Source: CAYWBW01 sp964456745 (GTDB lineage: Bacteria > Patescibacteriota > Gracilibacteria > GCA-2401425 > JAJOLG01). Taken from it: a stretch of 64,000 bases of DNA. Location of the stretch: positions 1 to 64,000 of the forward strand of contig CAYWBW010000007.1 of the NCBI GenBank assembly GCA_964456745.1, read 5' to 3'. The translations under genes and the position numbers were made by a program. The notes beneath the pieces are model-generated. The model saw only the letters and a program-made list of their open reading frames with translations, ran no database searches and had not been told where the DNA came from. Positions 23,662 to 34,981 of this stretch are shown here, one piece after another. Position 1 is the first letter of the stretch. The number at the start of each line of letters is the position of its first letter.

Positions 23662-26600
23662 CTATCTCTTAACAACATCAACATTCTGATAATAATAATG
23701 GAGAATTCTCTTATAAGAATTCCCATTATTTGCCATAGATTCAGCTCACAAACCAGACATTCATACTCAATGCCCACACTGACCTTTTCTATATCTATTT
23801 AAATCTTTTCAATTTTCATCGCTTACAGACTGATAAACTTCTGATACTTTTTCAAAATATCCATTCCCCCATCTTGCTTCTTTTGGCGACCTAGTTTTTC
23901 AGTCAGAACAAGAGAAATAAGCTGCTCTTAATATTTCTCAATCATACTCTAAAACTTCTCACTTTGATTCTTTTAAAGCAAGTTGCCATTTTGGACTTCT
24001 ATCTTCATATCAAGCTCAAAGATATTTTTGAAAAACTGCAGGATCATCAGATCAATCGTAATATTCTCAAGGAAATTTTCTATATTTTGTCTTTGTATAA
24101 TGCATTGCATAACTTCTTGAAGCTACTGCTATTGCCTTTCTTTTATCATGATGTGATGATTCTGGAACTTCTGCTATTCACTTTAGATAATCCTCAAAAG
24201 ACAAATTGTTAATTACATCAATTTTTCATTTTACCTGTGAATCTTTCGCAAAGATTTCTATATCTCATCTATAAAAATTATCATTTAAATCCTGGTTCCA
24301 AGATGGTGAATGATTCCAATTGTTAAGCTTTACAAAAGAATTAGTATTCATAGTCTTAGCAATAAAATGTTTTCACACAGTTTTTTTTCAATCAACATTT
24401 ACTATGAGCTTATAATTTCAATCAGCTCTAACCCAAATATTTGAATTTTTATTTGCAATAATTTGCTTCTTATCTAAAAAATATGAGACATCTCAAATAG
24501 CTCACACATTTACTGCACTATGCGGAAATGATAATTTTATTTTGATATTTTCTGCTGAAGATTCAGTATAATTTATACTTTTTATCTTTTCTGTTTTTAC
24601 TTCATTTTCTATCTTTAGCTCATTTTTTCTTCTGTCCTTTAGATATTTAATTTTTTCTTCAATTGTCATATTTCTAAACTTTTCAATAATTAAAGAATTT
24701 CTCTTGCTTACATCTGACTTTTTAGAATTAGAAAGCTTGCTATTTTCATCTTTCAAGTCATTATTTGAGCTCTTCTTATTTGAAGAGCTTGGATTAACAT
24801 ACTGCAACTGACTATCTCAAATAATTACTTCAATAGAAAAATCAGATCATTCAATATTTCATATTCAATTTAATCGTACTTTAAAATTTTCCTTATATAA
24901 ATTTTGTCAATCTCAGAAATCATGTGGGGCTTTTAAAAATATATCAAAAGTAGCAGTTTTTCATGGCTTCACACTTCCTTCATTCATAAGAGAAGCCATA
25001 ACAGCATTTTCCCATTTTATTGATCTCAATGGAGAATTTAAATTAGTTGCTCTTACAGAAATTTTATTTTTTCCATTTCTTTTCCATGTCATTGTTGTTT
25101 TATTTTTTACTCTTACTGTCACCTTTTCGGTTTTTCATTTAGGAATATAAATTTTATCATGACTTTGATAAGTCACAAATCAAGATAGTCATGGTTTTTC
25201 AACTTCTATTTCTAAATCAAATCTTCATAATTGATCAAACTTCTTTCCATTAGCTAGTGCCTGCAAAGTAGCAGTATATTTTCCTGGCTTGTTTGGTGCT
25301 TGAATAGTAACATTTGCAAATCAAGCCTGATGCATTGGTACAAAATAAGCTATAGAATATTCACTTGAATCAAATTTTAATTCTCATGATTTAACAATCT
25401 TAAAATCAACTTGCTCAGATTCCCAAGAAACATCTGAAAGATTTTTAAGTCAGATTCTTATTGTTTTTTTCTCTCAAGTAAAAAATTCATTTTTAGTTGA
25501 TTCTCTCAAGATTTGAGCTTTATAACTAGGTCTTTTGACTTTGATATTAAACTGCATTGATCTATCTCAAAGCATTAAATCATCTCAAATCACAGGAATA
25601 AATTTTTCTTCAAATTCTCAAGATTTTAAAGGCGCTCGCATAAGAAACTCAAAAGTTCAAATCTCTCATGGAGGCACTGTAGGTTCAACTAATCTAGCTA
25701 AAATACTTGGATCATTATCTCAAAGCTTTGGAATAAAATCAGATTCTCTTCATAAAGGATAAGCTTTAAGAGCGACTTTCATATCTCATGATCTTTGCCA
25801 TGTAGTATTTCAAGTATTTTCAAGTTTAATCTTTGCTTTTAAGCTTTGACCATAATATATTTCTCTCTTTGGTGGTTTAAGCTGTATAAAGGTATATGAA
25901 TTACTAACAGATTTAACATTAAAAGGTTGGATCACAGTTCACTTTTCAAGTTTCTTTGCTCAATTTATAATAGGAACAAATTCCAAACTATACATTCATG
26001 GCTCATAACCTGAATTAATTTCAACATTAAAATGTCAAAGTTTTCATGGATAAACACTATCTTCTTCAAGGTCTGCCGCAACATAATTTTTATCTGCAAA
26101 TATTGAAGTAGCAAACAAATCCCTATTTCAATTATCAGCTACATAAAGCCAGGTTCATTTTTTCCAAGTCTCAGTTCAGATATTTCTATATGTTAAGGTG
26201 ATCACTTTTGTGGATGTTGGATCCATTTCTATAACTCAATAACTTGATGCAATTTCTACTTCAGCTCTTTTTTCAGAAACCACCTTGCTTACATCAAAAT
26301 CAAAATCTGATAATTCAATTTGTTTTTTTATGTTTGTAATTTTTCAGTATAAATTGTCTCAAGGACAAGCTGTTGAACGAAGATCTCTATGTCATAAAAG
26401 ATTTGATGTTAAATTTCAGTGATACACACTCCTACCATTAATATCAACTCTATATTTTTTTCATGTGTAAGCAGTAAGCCTAGCAAGGGAAGAAAGTTGA
26501 GCCAGAGTAGGATTTCTATTTTGGAAATTTCACATAAGTGAAATTCAAATTGTTCCAATATTATTGCAATAAGCATGGGCTCATACTATTAAGTCTCAAC

Positions 26601-27444
26601 CAGCCCTACCTTCATAAATATTTCACTTTTGGTCAATCACATAATGATATCAAATATCTCACCATCAACGAGTAAGTGTGTGATATCTAAAGATAGACCG
26701 CATTTTTTCTTTTCAAGGAAGGTTTGTCGATTTATCAGACTCTGCTGTATGATGTACAACTATTTTTTTAATTTTTGCTGAATACTGATAAGGCCACAAT
26801 AATGACTTACCATTTCTATCATTATATACAACTTTTTTATAAATATACTCAGAAGAAAATCTATTAATTAGCCCAGAGCATTCATTATCCTTCCTTGCTT
26901 TTATGTTTACAGCATTTGATTTTGCTACATTTCAATTACTATAATTATATCTAATTGATTCATCAGCTCACCATTGCGCTCTCGATATTATCTTGATTCC
27001 TTTAATTCTAGAATTCACTCAAGCCCATAATTCCCTAAAAGGTGTAAATACATCTTCTCTTGCCAATTCATTCCATCAATGAAGTTTTATTTTTCATTCA
27101 GACTCAATTTTTACCCATTGAAATGGCTCAAGCTCTTCTACTTTTGATACATTATTTTTTACTCAATTTAATTCATCTAAATCATGTGCGTCAAAAAAAG
27201 TATTTGAAAATCTTATAGGAAGTTTTGTATTTTCAGTTTCTAAATAAGCAGTGTCTTGACCATTAATAAATTCAATTTCTATAAATGATACTCTGAAATC
27301 TAAGCGTAACCACTGATTATTGTCTATAGATTCAATTGCTAACAGCTCTTTGCTTCACGCATCAAGATAATTATCAAAATTTAAAACAAATTCTGTAAAA
27401 AATATTAAGAAAAAAACTGAAAAGAATATCTTTATATAACGCAT
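23662..27444 (-). CDS. Secreted PGRP-type amidase / SpoIID-domain fusion, 1260 aa
   Basis: A signal segment opens the protein (FFSVFFLIFFTEFVL). An unrecognised region of about 200 residues follows. Then comes a peptidoglycan-recognition/amidase_2 domain (about 225-360) with VVHHTAESD, YHYVIDQKGNIYEGR and GHRDLRSTACPG. This keeps the His, Tyr, His and Cys of the zinc site, so it should cut the MurNAc-L-Ala bond. A long middle of repeated beta-rich, Ig-like modules runs to about 985, with an Asn/Ser/Lys-rich linker near 880-940. The last 270 residues are a SpoIID/LytB domain: SFEDYLKWIAEVPESSH carries the Glu expected for the lytic transglycosylase, and GHGVGMSGLGAESMA and ILHYYYQNV follow. 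Two peptidoglycan-degrading activities in one exported chain could serve wall remodelling or attack on another cell. Confidence 0.88.
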
Positions 27445-27576
27445 AATTTTATTAAAATGAGACCATGTGATTTTATTTTAAAATATTTTTAAAGTAAACA
27501 AGGATTTTTATTCATAATATCAATAATGTTATATTATGAATAAAAAATATACTTCTTTAATTAATTATTAAACTTT

Positions 27577-28566
27577 ATGAAATTTAGCTCAAGCTCCCTC
27601 GAAGATACAAAAAATATTGCAAAGATGTTTTGTGAAAACATATATCCTTTTTCAAATATTTTAATTTATTGAGAAATGTGAGCCTGAAAAACTAGCTTTG
27701 TAAGTTTTCTACTTTCACATATTTGAGTTAAACAAAAAGTTAAAAGTCCTAGCTACTCTCTTTCTCATAATTACAAAGCTGATTTTTCTGAAATTTGGCA
27801 TTATGATTTATATAGACTTAATAATACAAAAAAATTATATGAAATTGATGAACATTTTTTTTCAGAAGATTTAGTGATTTGTGAATGGGCAGAAAGATTA
27901 AGCATAAAACCAAATAATAGGATTGAAATATATATAAAAAATACAAATGATTTAAGCAGTACACAAAGAAAATTTGAATTTAAATTTTATTGAAGCTCTT
28001 TAAGTGAAGAGAAAATTAAAGATTTGTTTGGTAAATACAATACACCAAAACACATACTAAAACATATAAATTCTGTGACTGAAATCGCAGACACGGTTGC
28101 AAACTCATTAATAAAAAAATGAATCTTGATAGATAAAGACTTAGTTCACACATGAGCTATGCTTCATGATATTTTAAGATATATAGATTTTAAATGATGA
28201 CTAATTAGAGAAAAAATACCCTATGATTGTAGCGATGAAGATTTTGATTTTTGGTGCAAAATCTCAAATGATTTTAAATGAATTCATCATGCCTGTGCAG
28301 CTTGAAATATATTAGATAAAATGTGATACAAAGAAATTTGAAATGTCATAAAAGCACACAGAAGCGGTCAAATCTTTAAATGATTTAATACAATTGAAGA
28401 AAAAATAGTATACTACGCAGACAAAAGAGTCCTTCATGATAAAAAAGTAAGTTTAGATGAAAGACTGGCGGATGCTAAAATTAGATACTCTCATGAGTGA
28501 GACAGCTCACATTGGAAAAAATTATCTGTAGCTCTTTTTAAATTAGAAAAAGAATTAGTGGCTTAG
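27577..28566 (+). CDS. TsaE fused to an HD phosphohydrolase domain
   Basis: 329 aa in one open frame. Residues 1-150 are TsaE, the ATPase needed for the t6A37 tRNA modification, with Walker A YGEMGAGKT, SPSYSLSHNY, HYDLYRL and CEWAERL. Residues 165-329 are an HD-domain hydrolase, with ILKHINSVTEIADTVANSL, HTGAMLHDILRY (the HD pair), GIHHACAAGNIL, KAHRSGQ and EEKIVYYADKR (Asp). The usual TsaE is about 150 aa and stands alone. HD domains of this type are often predicted (p)ppGpp, nucleotide or RNA hydrolases; the substrate is unknown. No other tsa gene is near. Confidence 0.87.
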
Positions 28567-28567
28567 A

Positions 28568-29065
28568 TTATATTAATTTTCATTTACGCTCGATAATATA
28601 AAACAAAAAGCCAGTAAGTGCTCATCCAAAATGTCATCCAAAACTTATTCACGGTAGCAATCAAATAAAAACATTTATTACAATTAAAACTAGTAATCAT
28701 GAAACATCGTAATATTTTCTGTACTTCATATAATAGTATGACAGCATTCACATAATTACTCATGATGCTCATAAAACTGGATTAGGCTCTATATAATAAG
28801 ACATAATAGATGCTCATAGAGCAAAAATAATCCATTTAAATATAAAAGAAAAATCATCCTCCTCTTGGTTAAAATATGAAACTTGCAAAAGGGCAATTGA
28901 ATTAAAAAGCAAATGTTCAAAATTTCAATGTAAAAAAGATGAGCTTAATAATTGATAATAACGAAAATAATTATCTTTAAATAAAATCAAAAAATCTAAA
29001 TTAACGATAAATCATATTAAATGTATGATTACTATTATTGCTATAAATATATGTGCGATATTCAT
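28568..29065 (-). CDS. Rhomboid-family intramembrane serine protease
   Basis: 165 aa with about six hydrophobic segments. It shows HGNFEHLLFN on an early helix, the catalytic-serine motif GASGVIMGML, and the catalytic histidine in HFGGALTGF on the last helix. The order and spacing match rhomboid proteases, which cleave membrane-bound substrates. This is a minimal-length member with no extra domain. It is convergent with the TsaE-HD gene, one base apart. The substrate is unknown; large surface proteins are possible targets, but that is speculation. Confidence 0.85.
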
Positions 29066-29145
29066 TAAAAAAATTTTACATTTAAAGCACTTTTATGGCA
29101 ATAAATAATTTGCTTAAGACATTAAGTAATTGTAAAGTAATTTTG

Positions 29146-30648
29146 ATGAACAACAAAGTCCTTACTATTATACTAGATGGCTTCTGATATTCAGAAACAA
29201 TTGAATGAAATGCAATAGCCCAAGCTAATAAACCATTTCTTGAAAAAATTTGGAACTCTTATCCAACTACTTTGATTAATGCTTCTTGAAATGCATGCGG
29301 TCTCCCGGAGTGAGAAATGTGAACCTCTGAAAGCGGTCACATCACAATATGAGCCTGAAGAATTGTTTGGCAACCATTAGAGGAAATTAATCAATCAATT
29401 GAGTCATTGGATTTTTTTAAAAAAAAGCAATTATTAGAATATTTTAATAAAGAAAAAACTCTTCACATTATTTGAATGTTATCAGATTGATGAATTCATT
29501 CTCATATAAATCATCTTTTTGCACTTTTAAAAATAGCTAAAGAAAAGAATATCGAAAAAATTTACATTCATGCAATATCTGATTGAAGAGATGTTCAAAT
29601 GGCTAGCATAGAAAAATATTTGAAAAAATTAGAAATAAAGATTAAGCAGCTTTGAGTATGAAAAATAGCAAGTCTAATATGAAGATTTTATGCAATGGAC
29701 AGAGATAATAACTGGGAACGAACAGATGAAGCATTTGATTTATACACTAAATCAAAAGGATATAATCACCAAAGTCCTTTAAGTGAAATATCAGAAATTG
29801 CTTATGAAAAAGAAAAAAATGATTATTATATTAAAGCTATAAAATTATTGGATTTTCAAAGTATTAAAAAAGACGACAATATAATTTTCTTTAATTTTAG
29901 AGCAGATAGATCAGAGCAATTAACTAAAAGATTTTACGAAAATTGATATAAAAATCTATTGGCATTTGGGCCATATACAACAGATTTTCCAGTCTTATTT
30001 TCTCCGAAAAAAATTAAAGGCAATATCTGAGAAATACTATCTAAAAATTGAAAAAAACAATTAAGAATAGCCGAAACTGAAAAATATTCTCATGTTACTT
30101 TTTACTTAAATTCACAAAATCATGAAAAAAACCAATGAGAAACCCATCTGCTTATAAGTTCTCCAAAAGTTGCAAACTATGCAGACAAACCTGAAATGTC
30201 AGCTTTTAAAATTAAAGATAAGCTGATTGAAGAAATAAAATCTAACAAATATGATGCGATATTTGTAAATCTAGCTAATCCAGATCTTGTATGACATTCA
30301 GGCATTTTAAAAAAAGCAATTGAAGCCATTGAAGTAATTGATAAATGCTTAAGTGAAATAATACCATCTGCTATAGAAAACTGATATGACATCATAATCA
30401 CAGCTGATCACTGAAATGCAGAAAAAATGAAAAATGAAATCTGAGAAAATTGTGCAACGCATACAACTAATCCAGTTAGGCTTACATTGATTTCAAAATG
30501 AAATCATAAATTAAAATGAAATATGAAAAAATTAAAACCATCACTGACTCAATACTGACTTAAAGATATTGCTCCAACAATTTTAGATCTTATGTGAATT
30601 AATAAAGACAAAGAGATGAGTTGAGAAAGCTTGATAGATAAAGCCTAA
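29146..30648 (+). CDS. gpmI: 2,3-bisphosphoglycerate-independent phosphoglycerate mutase
   Basis: Interconverts 3- and 2-phosphoglycerate, 500 aa, normal for the Mn-dependent BPG-independent type (about 510). Markers are the N-terminal LTIILDGFGYSE (metal Asp), TSESGHITIGAGR (catalytic Ser), DGRDVQMAS in the middle, FFNFRADRSEQLT, and the C-terminal metal sites VNLANPDLVGHSG and ITADHGNAEKM. The ATG is about 80 bp from the divergent rhomboid start. Two copies of a short palindromic repeat follow the stop codon. It belongs to the lower glycolytic set of the window. Confidence 0.94.
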
Positions 30649-30651
30649 ATA

Positions 30652-30783
30652 CTTGTCATACCTGCGTATACAGGTATCTAGTAACGACTTTATATCAAAA
30701 AAACAAATGCTTTTTTTATGATTCGAACTAAACTTGTCATTCTAAATAGGGCAGGTATCTTGTAACAGTTTAATATAAAAAAA
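30652..30783 (+). repeat. Tandem pair of palindromic repeats, family 3
   Basis: Two related units start at 30652 and 30733. Each begins CTTGTCAT and contains AGGTATCT(A/T)GTAAC followed by a TTTA/TATATCAAAAA stretch. The first holds a perfect hairpin ACCTG-N6-CAGGT at 30660-30675. They lie directly after gpmI and may act as its terminator, although no U-run follows the hairpin. Confidence 0.65.
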
Positions 30784-30821
30784 TATTGATATTCCATTTT
30801 TACAGTTATAACTTCCAAATA

Positions 30822-31112
30822 ATGAAAACTCAAGCACTAAACCTATCCTCCATTACAAAAAAAAGTCTTAATTTTAATACAGATAAACAAGCTTTTATTA
30901 AAGTTAAAATAATTCCAAAATCTCATAAAAATGAAATTATCGAAATCATGGAAGACTGATGCATTAAATTAAAAATCAAAGAAATAGCTGAAAAATGAAA
31001 AGCAAATCTAGAACTTATTAAATTTTTAAAAAAAGAATTATGCGTCAGAAAAGTTGATATAATTTCTTGAAAAACAGATAGAAGTAAGCTTATCAGATTA
31101 ACAAAAACGTAA
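30822..31112 (+). CDS. DUF167 (YggU-family) protein
   Basis: 96 aa matching the YggU/DUF167 layout: an N-terminal FIKVKIIPKSHKNEI strand, a GCIKLKIKEIAEKGKANLELI segment with the family GKAN motif, and a C-terminal KVDIISGKTDRSKLIRL. The family folds as a small alpha/beta protein and its role is unknown. It is bracketed by two different repeat families, so it stands as an isolated transcription unit. Confidence 0.85.
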
Positions 31113-31153
31113 CTATTCAGGTCTGATTAGATTATTCATAGTTTTAATTATTT

Positions 31154-31196
31154 CTACCTGGATTGCCACGTCGCTGCGCTCCTCGCAATGACGGGA
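31154..31196. repeat. Dispersed palindromic repeat, family 1, copy B
   Basis: Near-identical to 2371-2414 in the same orientation, with ATTGC and GCAAT arms. It lies between the DUF167 stop and the end of the lexA-like gene on the other strand. Confidence 0.75.
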
Positions 31197-31286
31197 AATC
31201 GGATCAATACACAAAAACGTAATATAATTACTCAACCTATTTGTCATCTTTAACGATAATCAAGTGATTACAACTTTATTAACAAA

Positions 31287-31937
31287 CTATAAATTCTTAG
31301 GTTTTTTAATAACTGAAATCACTTTTCAATTAACTCTATAGTCATCATCTTCATGAATATAAATTGGTGGGAAATCTAAAGAAGATTGTGATATTAGTAC
31401 AATTTGATGGTTCTCCTTATCTTCAACAATCTTTTTAATATTTGCACAAGAGTCAATAATTGAAACAATAATATCTCAAGATTTAATATTATTATAATCT
31501 GCATCAATAATAACATAATCTCAATTCTCAATGCATTTTTTTTGTTCTCATATCTTTGACATGTTCATAGAATGTCACACAGCCTTAAGTGCAAATAAAT
31601 TTTTTTCTCTTCTTAATCAAAGCAGTCTACTTGAAACTTTTAAATATCATTCACTAATTCACTCTGCAAAAGTAACAGCTTCTCAGCAATTTGCAGATCA
31701 TAAAATTGGAATAGAAAAAAAATCTCAAGCCTTATCAAGCCCCGACTTAACTTTTTCCATTGTTCATTTTAACTTATCCGTAGTAAGCAATCATTTTTTT
31801 TTAAGTTGCTCTAAATGATGTTTAATCTTTTGTGGTGAACACTTTTCGCAAATAAGCTCTGCCACCTTTCTTAAGCTAATTTTTCACAAATCCTCTGTCT
31901 TGCTTAGTTCTAGTATTTTTTGTTGTATATCATGCAT
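31287..31937 (-). CDS. lexA: LexA-like repressor / S24 autopeptidase
   Basis: 216 aa, the normal LexA length. The N-terminal 75 residues form a helical DNA-binding domain (ISLRKVAELICE, then KIKHHLEQLKKKGLL). A cleavage-site region PILGSANCGEAVTF offers a Cys-Gly bond, as in many S24 proteins. The catalytic Ser is in GHSMN, the general-base Lys in ANIKKIV, and ENGDYVIID matches the fold. It would repress target genes until RecA-stimulated self-cleavage after DNA damage. A 42-aa peptide gene is divergent from it across 265 bp. Other S24 repressors, for example phage cI-like ones, are possible, but the order of parts is LexA-like. Confidence 0.82.
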
Positions 31938-32039
31938 GAGTAGTTTGTTAGTTATTAGTTCTTAGTTTAGGGTTTTTGCTTAATCTTCACAAAAACACAT
32001 TCTCTGTATTTCTGTATTAAAAATTATTTTTATGAGCAA

Positions 32040-32067
32040 ATTTTAGAAATTAAAATCTGAATGTCAA
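32040..32067 (-). promoter_or_regulatory. Sigma70-like promoter for the lexA-like gene
   Basis: On the minus strand TTGACA (plus positions 32062-32067) is followed after 16 bp by TAAAAT (plus 32040-32045), about 100 bp before the lexA-like ATG. A second TTGACA-like block lies just upstream. Confidence 0.55.
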
Positions 32068-32125
32068 GTTTTTTGTCAACTTTCTACTTTTTTTGTTAAG
32101 TCTTTTTAATTTTTTAACTTAATTC

Positions 32126-32153
32126 TTGACAGCCTAATTTTTTTAAATAGGAT
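32126..32153 (+). promoter_or_regulatory. Sigma70-like promoter for the 42-aa peptide gene
   Basis: TTGACA at 32126-32131, 16-bp spacer, TAGGAT at 32148-32153, 49 bp before the ATG. It is divergent from the lexA-like promoter, with 58 bp between the two -35 boxes. TTAAGT and ACTTAA arms sit between them and could form a repressor site. Confidence 0.5.
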
Positions 32154-32202
32154 GAAAGTAATTAAAACCTTAAAAATCACTAATAAACTAACTTAACACA
32201 CT

Positions 32203-32331
32203 ATGAGAAAATCAATCCTAAAAAGAAAAGATGCGGCATTTATGAAAATGGTTGAATCTATGAGTATTCTAGAAAAACTGTCACTATTTGTGATTGTTGA
32301 TATTGTTGCTATATTTATTGAGAATATTTAA
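32203..32331 (+). CDS. 42-aa membrane peptide divergent from lexA
   Basis: A basic N-terminus (MRKSILKRKDAAFMKMVESM) is followed by a single hydrophobic helix (LSLFVIVDIVAIFIENI), giving a predicted small inner-membrane peptide. The position across from a LexA-like repressor suggests SOS control, as for damage-induced division inhibitors or small toxic peptides such as TisB. That role is inference. Support for coding is the promoter, ATG and composition. Confidence 0.55.
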   Translation: MRKSILKRKDAAFMKMVESMSILEKLSLFVIVDIVAIFIENI

Positions 32332-32343
32332 GGGATAAATAAA

Positions 32344-34300
32344 TTATCTTTTACCACCAATTGCGATTTTTACACATAAACCTTTTTTGTCTCCTTCTTC
32401 TCCACAATACCAATTATCCAATATTTTCTCCATAACTGGATATCACTCTGCATAATATCTTACTGTACGTCAAGAAAGTTCATCTTTATAATTTGGATCT
32501 GCTCATTTTTGCAATAAATTTTGAGCCATTTCAAAATTTCACTTCCTTATAGAAGTCATTAACAACGTCTCTTCTTCAATACACTTCCTATTATTCCCAA
32601 ACATTTTCTGTCGGAACATGCACACGATCTCACTTGGATTTGCTCAATTGGAAATTAAATTATTCACAATTTCTTCAAAAGCATCTTTAGTTTGTTGACT
32701 AGATTCTTTGTGTAAAAATTCAGAATGTACTGCAATATTTAAAGCCATCTGAATGTCGCTCTTATCTAAGATATGTGTTTTTAATAAATCATCTACTATT
32801 TTTACTTTTCATTCTTGTGCCGCACGTTTCATAATAAGTTTAAATACTTCTTTCACTCTATATAAATCTTCTCATTCAATTAACACAAGTAATTTTCTCA
32901 TTCTCTTATCATTCCAACCAGTATTAAAATCTACCTCATTAAATGATTGTGCTAATGCTGTTTTTCACATAACTCACACTTGAGCATTTTTATCTGCTCA
33001 ATCATTAAGTAAAAATTGTGTAATAAGATTACTACTTAAATGGTGAACAGATGCATATAACATTTTATCTTTCATAACTTGCGAAACATTAGTATTAGAA
33101 TAAATTTCAATAAAACTATCATAATGTCCATTGCGAACAGCTTTAAACATAGCATAATATTTTTTTTCATCACTCGGAACCAATGGAAGCAAGTTGCGCA
33201 CTAATTCAATATTTCATTGTTCAGCAGCACTTTTTAACGCCAAATTGCGTGCTTTTTGACTAACTCCAACAATTGAAAACTTATCCATTGTATCTATGTC
33301 TCAATGTCAAGCAGCACGAACATATCCTGCATCTTTTTCATTAGATGTTAGTTCTCATAAATTAATAAAACGATTTATTAATTTTTCATTATTTGAACGT
33401 ATAGCACGACCCAATGATTCTTTATTGTATATATCAGCTCAGTTTACTTCTAGTAAATCTAAATAATAACTGTCATTATTATATTTATAATCAGAACCTG
33501 AAGCAGTAACGACAGCAGTTTTTTTACTATGTTCATTTAAATGAGGTAATGTTAAAGAAAATAATCTCTTTTTGTTACCTTTAACCAAAATTGATGATAA
33601 AGTATATTTATTTGCATGATTTAACATAACATTAGGATTAGCTCATGCTTCTAGTAAAATCTGAAAATTTAATAAATTCTCATCTGAATCATTTTTACCC
33701 GTTAAAAAGAAAAGTGCAGTATGTCATGAATCAACAGTGCTATTAACATTCGCTCAATTATCAATAATAATCTTATAATCGCAGTATTTCAATTACGTAC
33801 AGCGAACATAAGTGGTGTATAACCATCTTGTTTTGATCGTTTTATAGAAGGTCTGTTTTCTCGGAATGAAGATAATTTTTTTCAAAATCAGATCTAGGAA
33901 AATCTCATCTTCAAATGAAAAATTCCATTTGGAACAATCAATACATTTTTCTCTTATTTACATCTGCACAATATTCAATTAATAATTTAGCCATCTCAAA
34001 ATCTCATTCTTTTGCTGCAAGTGATAAAAGTGGAAAACCACTATAATCAGTTATATTTGGATTAAGTCATTGCCTTAATAGTCATCTAACCTTTTCAACA
34101 TCTCAGGATTTAACATATTCTATCATATCAATATATAAAATCTTTTTTTCAAAAAAGTTTGAATAAGTTTTAAAATCCTTGCAATCACTTCTTCATTCAG
34201 CACTTAATTTATTTACAGGCAAAAGTGTGGCTAAAGCTAATCATGTCAAGAAGGCTATTTTAAGCAATCTACCACCAATTCTTGGACTTATTGGCTTCAT
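32344..34300 (-). CDS. Secreted ankyrin-repeat protein, two apparent frameshifts
   Basis: It reads as about 652 aa if two single bases are restored. The N-terminal frame (33842-34300, 152 aa) has a signal peptide (LLKIAFLTGLALATLLPVNKLSA) and two ankyrin units (GDVEKVRGLLRQGLNPNITD; GDFEMAKLLIEYCADVNK). A short middle frame carries SKQDGYTPLMFAVRNGNTAII, and the third frame resumes with IIDNGANVN and runs to the TAA at 32344. One extra base near 33854, in a run of four T on the plus strand, and one near 33780 would join all three. The C-terminal part has more degenerate repeats, e.g. GNFEMAQNLLQKGADPN. A secreted ankyrin protein could be a host-interaction effector. It may be a pseudogene or a base-calling error. 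Confidence 0.78.
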
Positions 34301-34506
34301 TGTACTTCTGACTTAGCAATAACAATTGATTCTCATTGATCAAAGTTATTATCCGAAGATGTGTGTTTTTCAGAAATATTGATTATATTACATACTATAG
34401 TTTAGAATATTACATATTATTTTTATATTGTCAACCATTATTAATTGAAACAAATTATTAACAATAATAGACTTATTTCCTTTTTAATTTTTTAATATAT
34501 TGTCAC

Positions 34507-34923
34507 ATGCTTACACAAACTGAACAAAATACATTACTCGCTGAAATGGAAGAAGATGATCAATTGCTACACCCAAAAAAAAGAACTATTGATTTACCAA
34601 ATCTACCTACAAAATTTGCACAATTATTAAAAAAATTGTGTCCTAGCCGATTTCATGAAGAATTTAGAAAATTATCTACTCCAGAAATAACTGAAGCAAT
34701 ATTTAAACAAATTGTAGAAAAAAGAAAAGAACTAGAAGTTAAAATTAATGCTTTATATTGAAATGAATCACTATGACTAACTTTACCTATAGTTTTATCA
34801 AATTTTCAAGCAAATGCAGAATGAAAATCTAATAATTCAATATATCAAATATTATCTAAAGCAACAATAAATGAAATTCTAATTCTTTGAGTAGATATAA
34901 AATTAGCAATGTCAAAAAATTAA
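34507..34923 (+). CDS. Hypothetical protein, 138 aa
   Basis: Not recognised. It is acidic and helical at the N-terminus (MLTQTEQNTLLAEMEEDDQL), with KFAQLLKKLCPSRFHEEFRKL and EAIFKQIVEKRKELEVKINAL suggesting helical bundles or a coiled coil. There is no signal peptide or membrane part. It is divergent from the ankyrin gene (206 bp between starts) and about 60 bp upstream of recG, possibly in the same transcript. Confidence 0.65.
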
Positions 34924-34981
34924 ATAAAAATACATCTTAAAACTTGAATTTATAACAAGTTTCTAATAGTCTAAATAGGCT

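Noticed and set aside
23703..23722. Inverted repeat GAATTCT/AGAATTC as a terminator
   Set aside because: It lies inside the SpoIID coding end, has no T-run, and is explained by the coding sequence.
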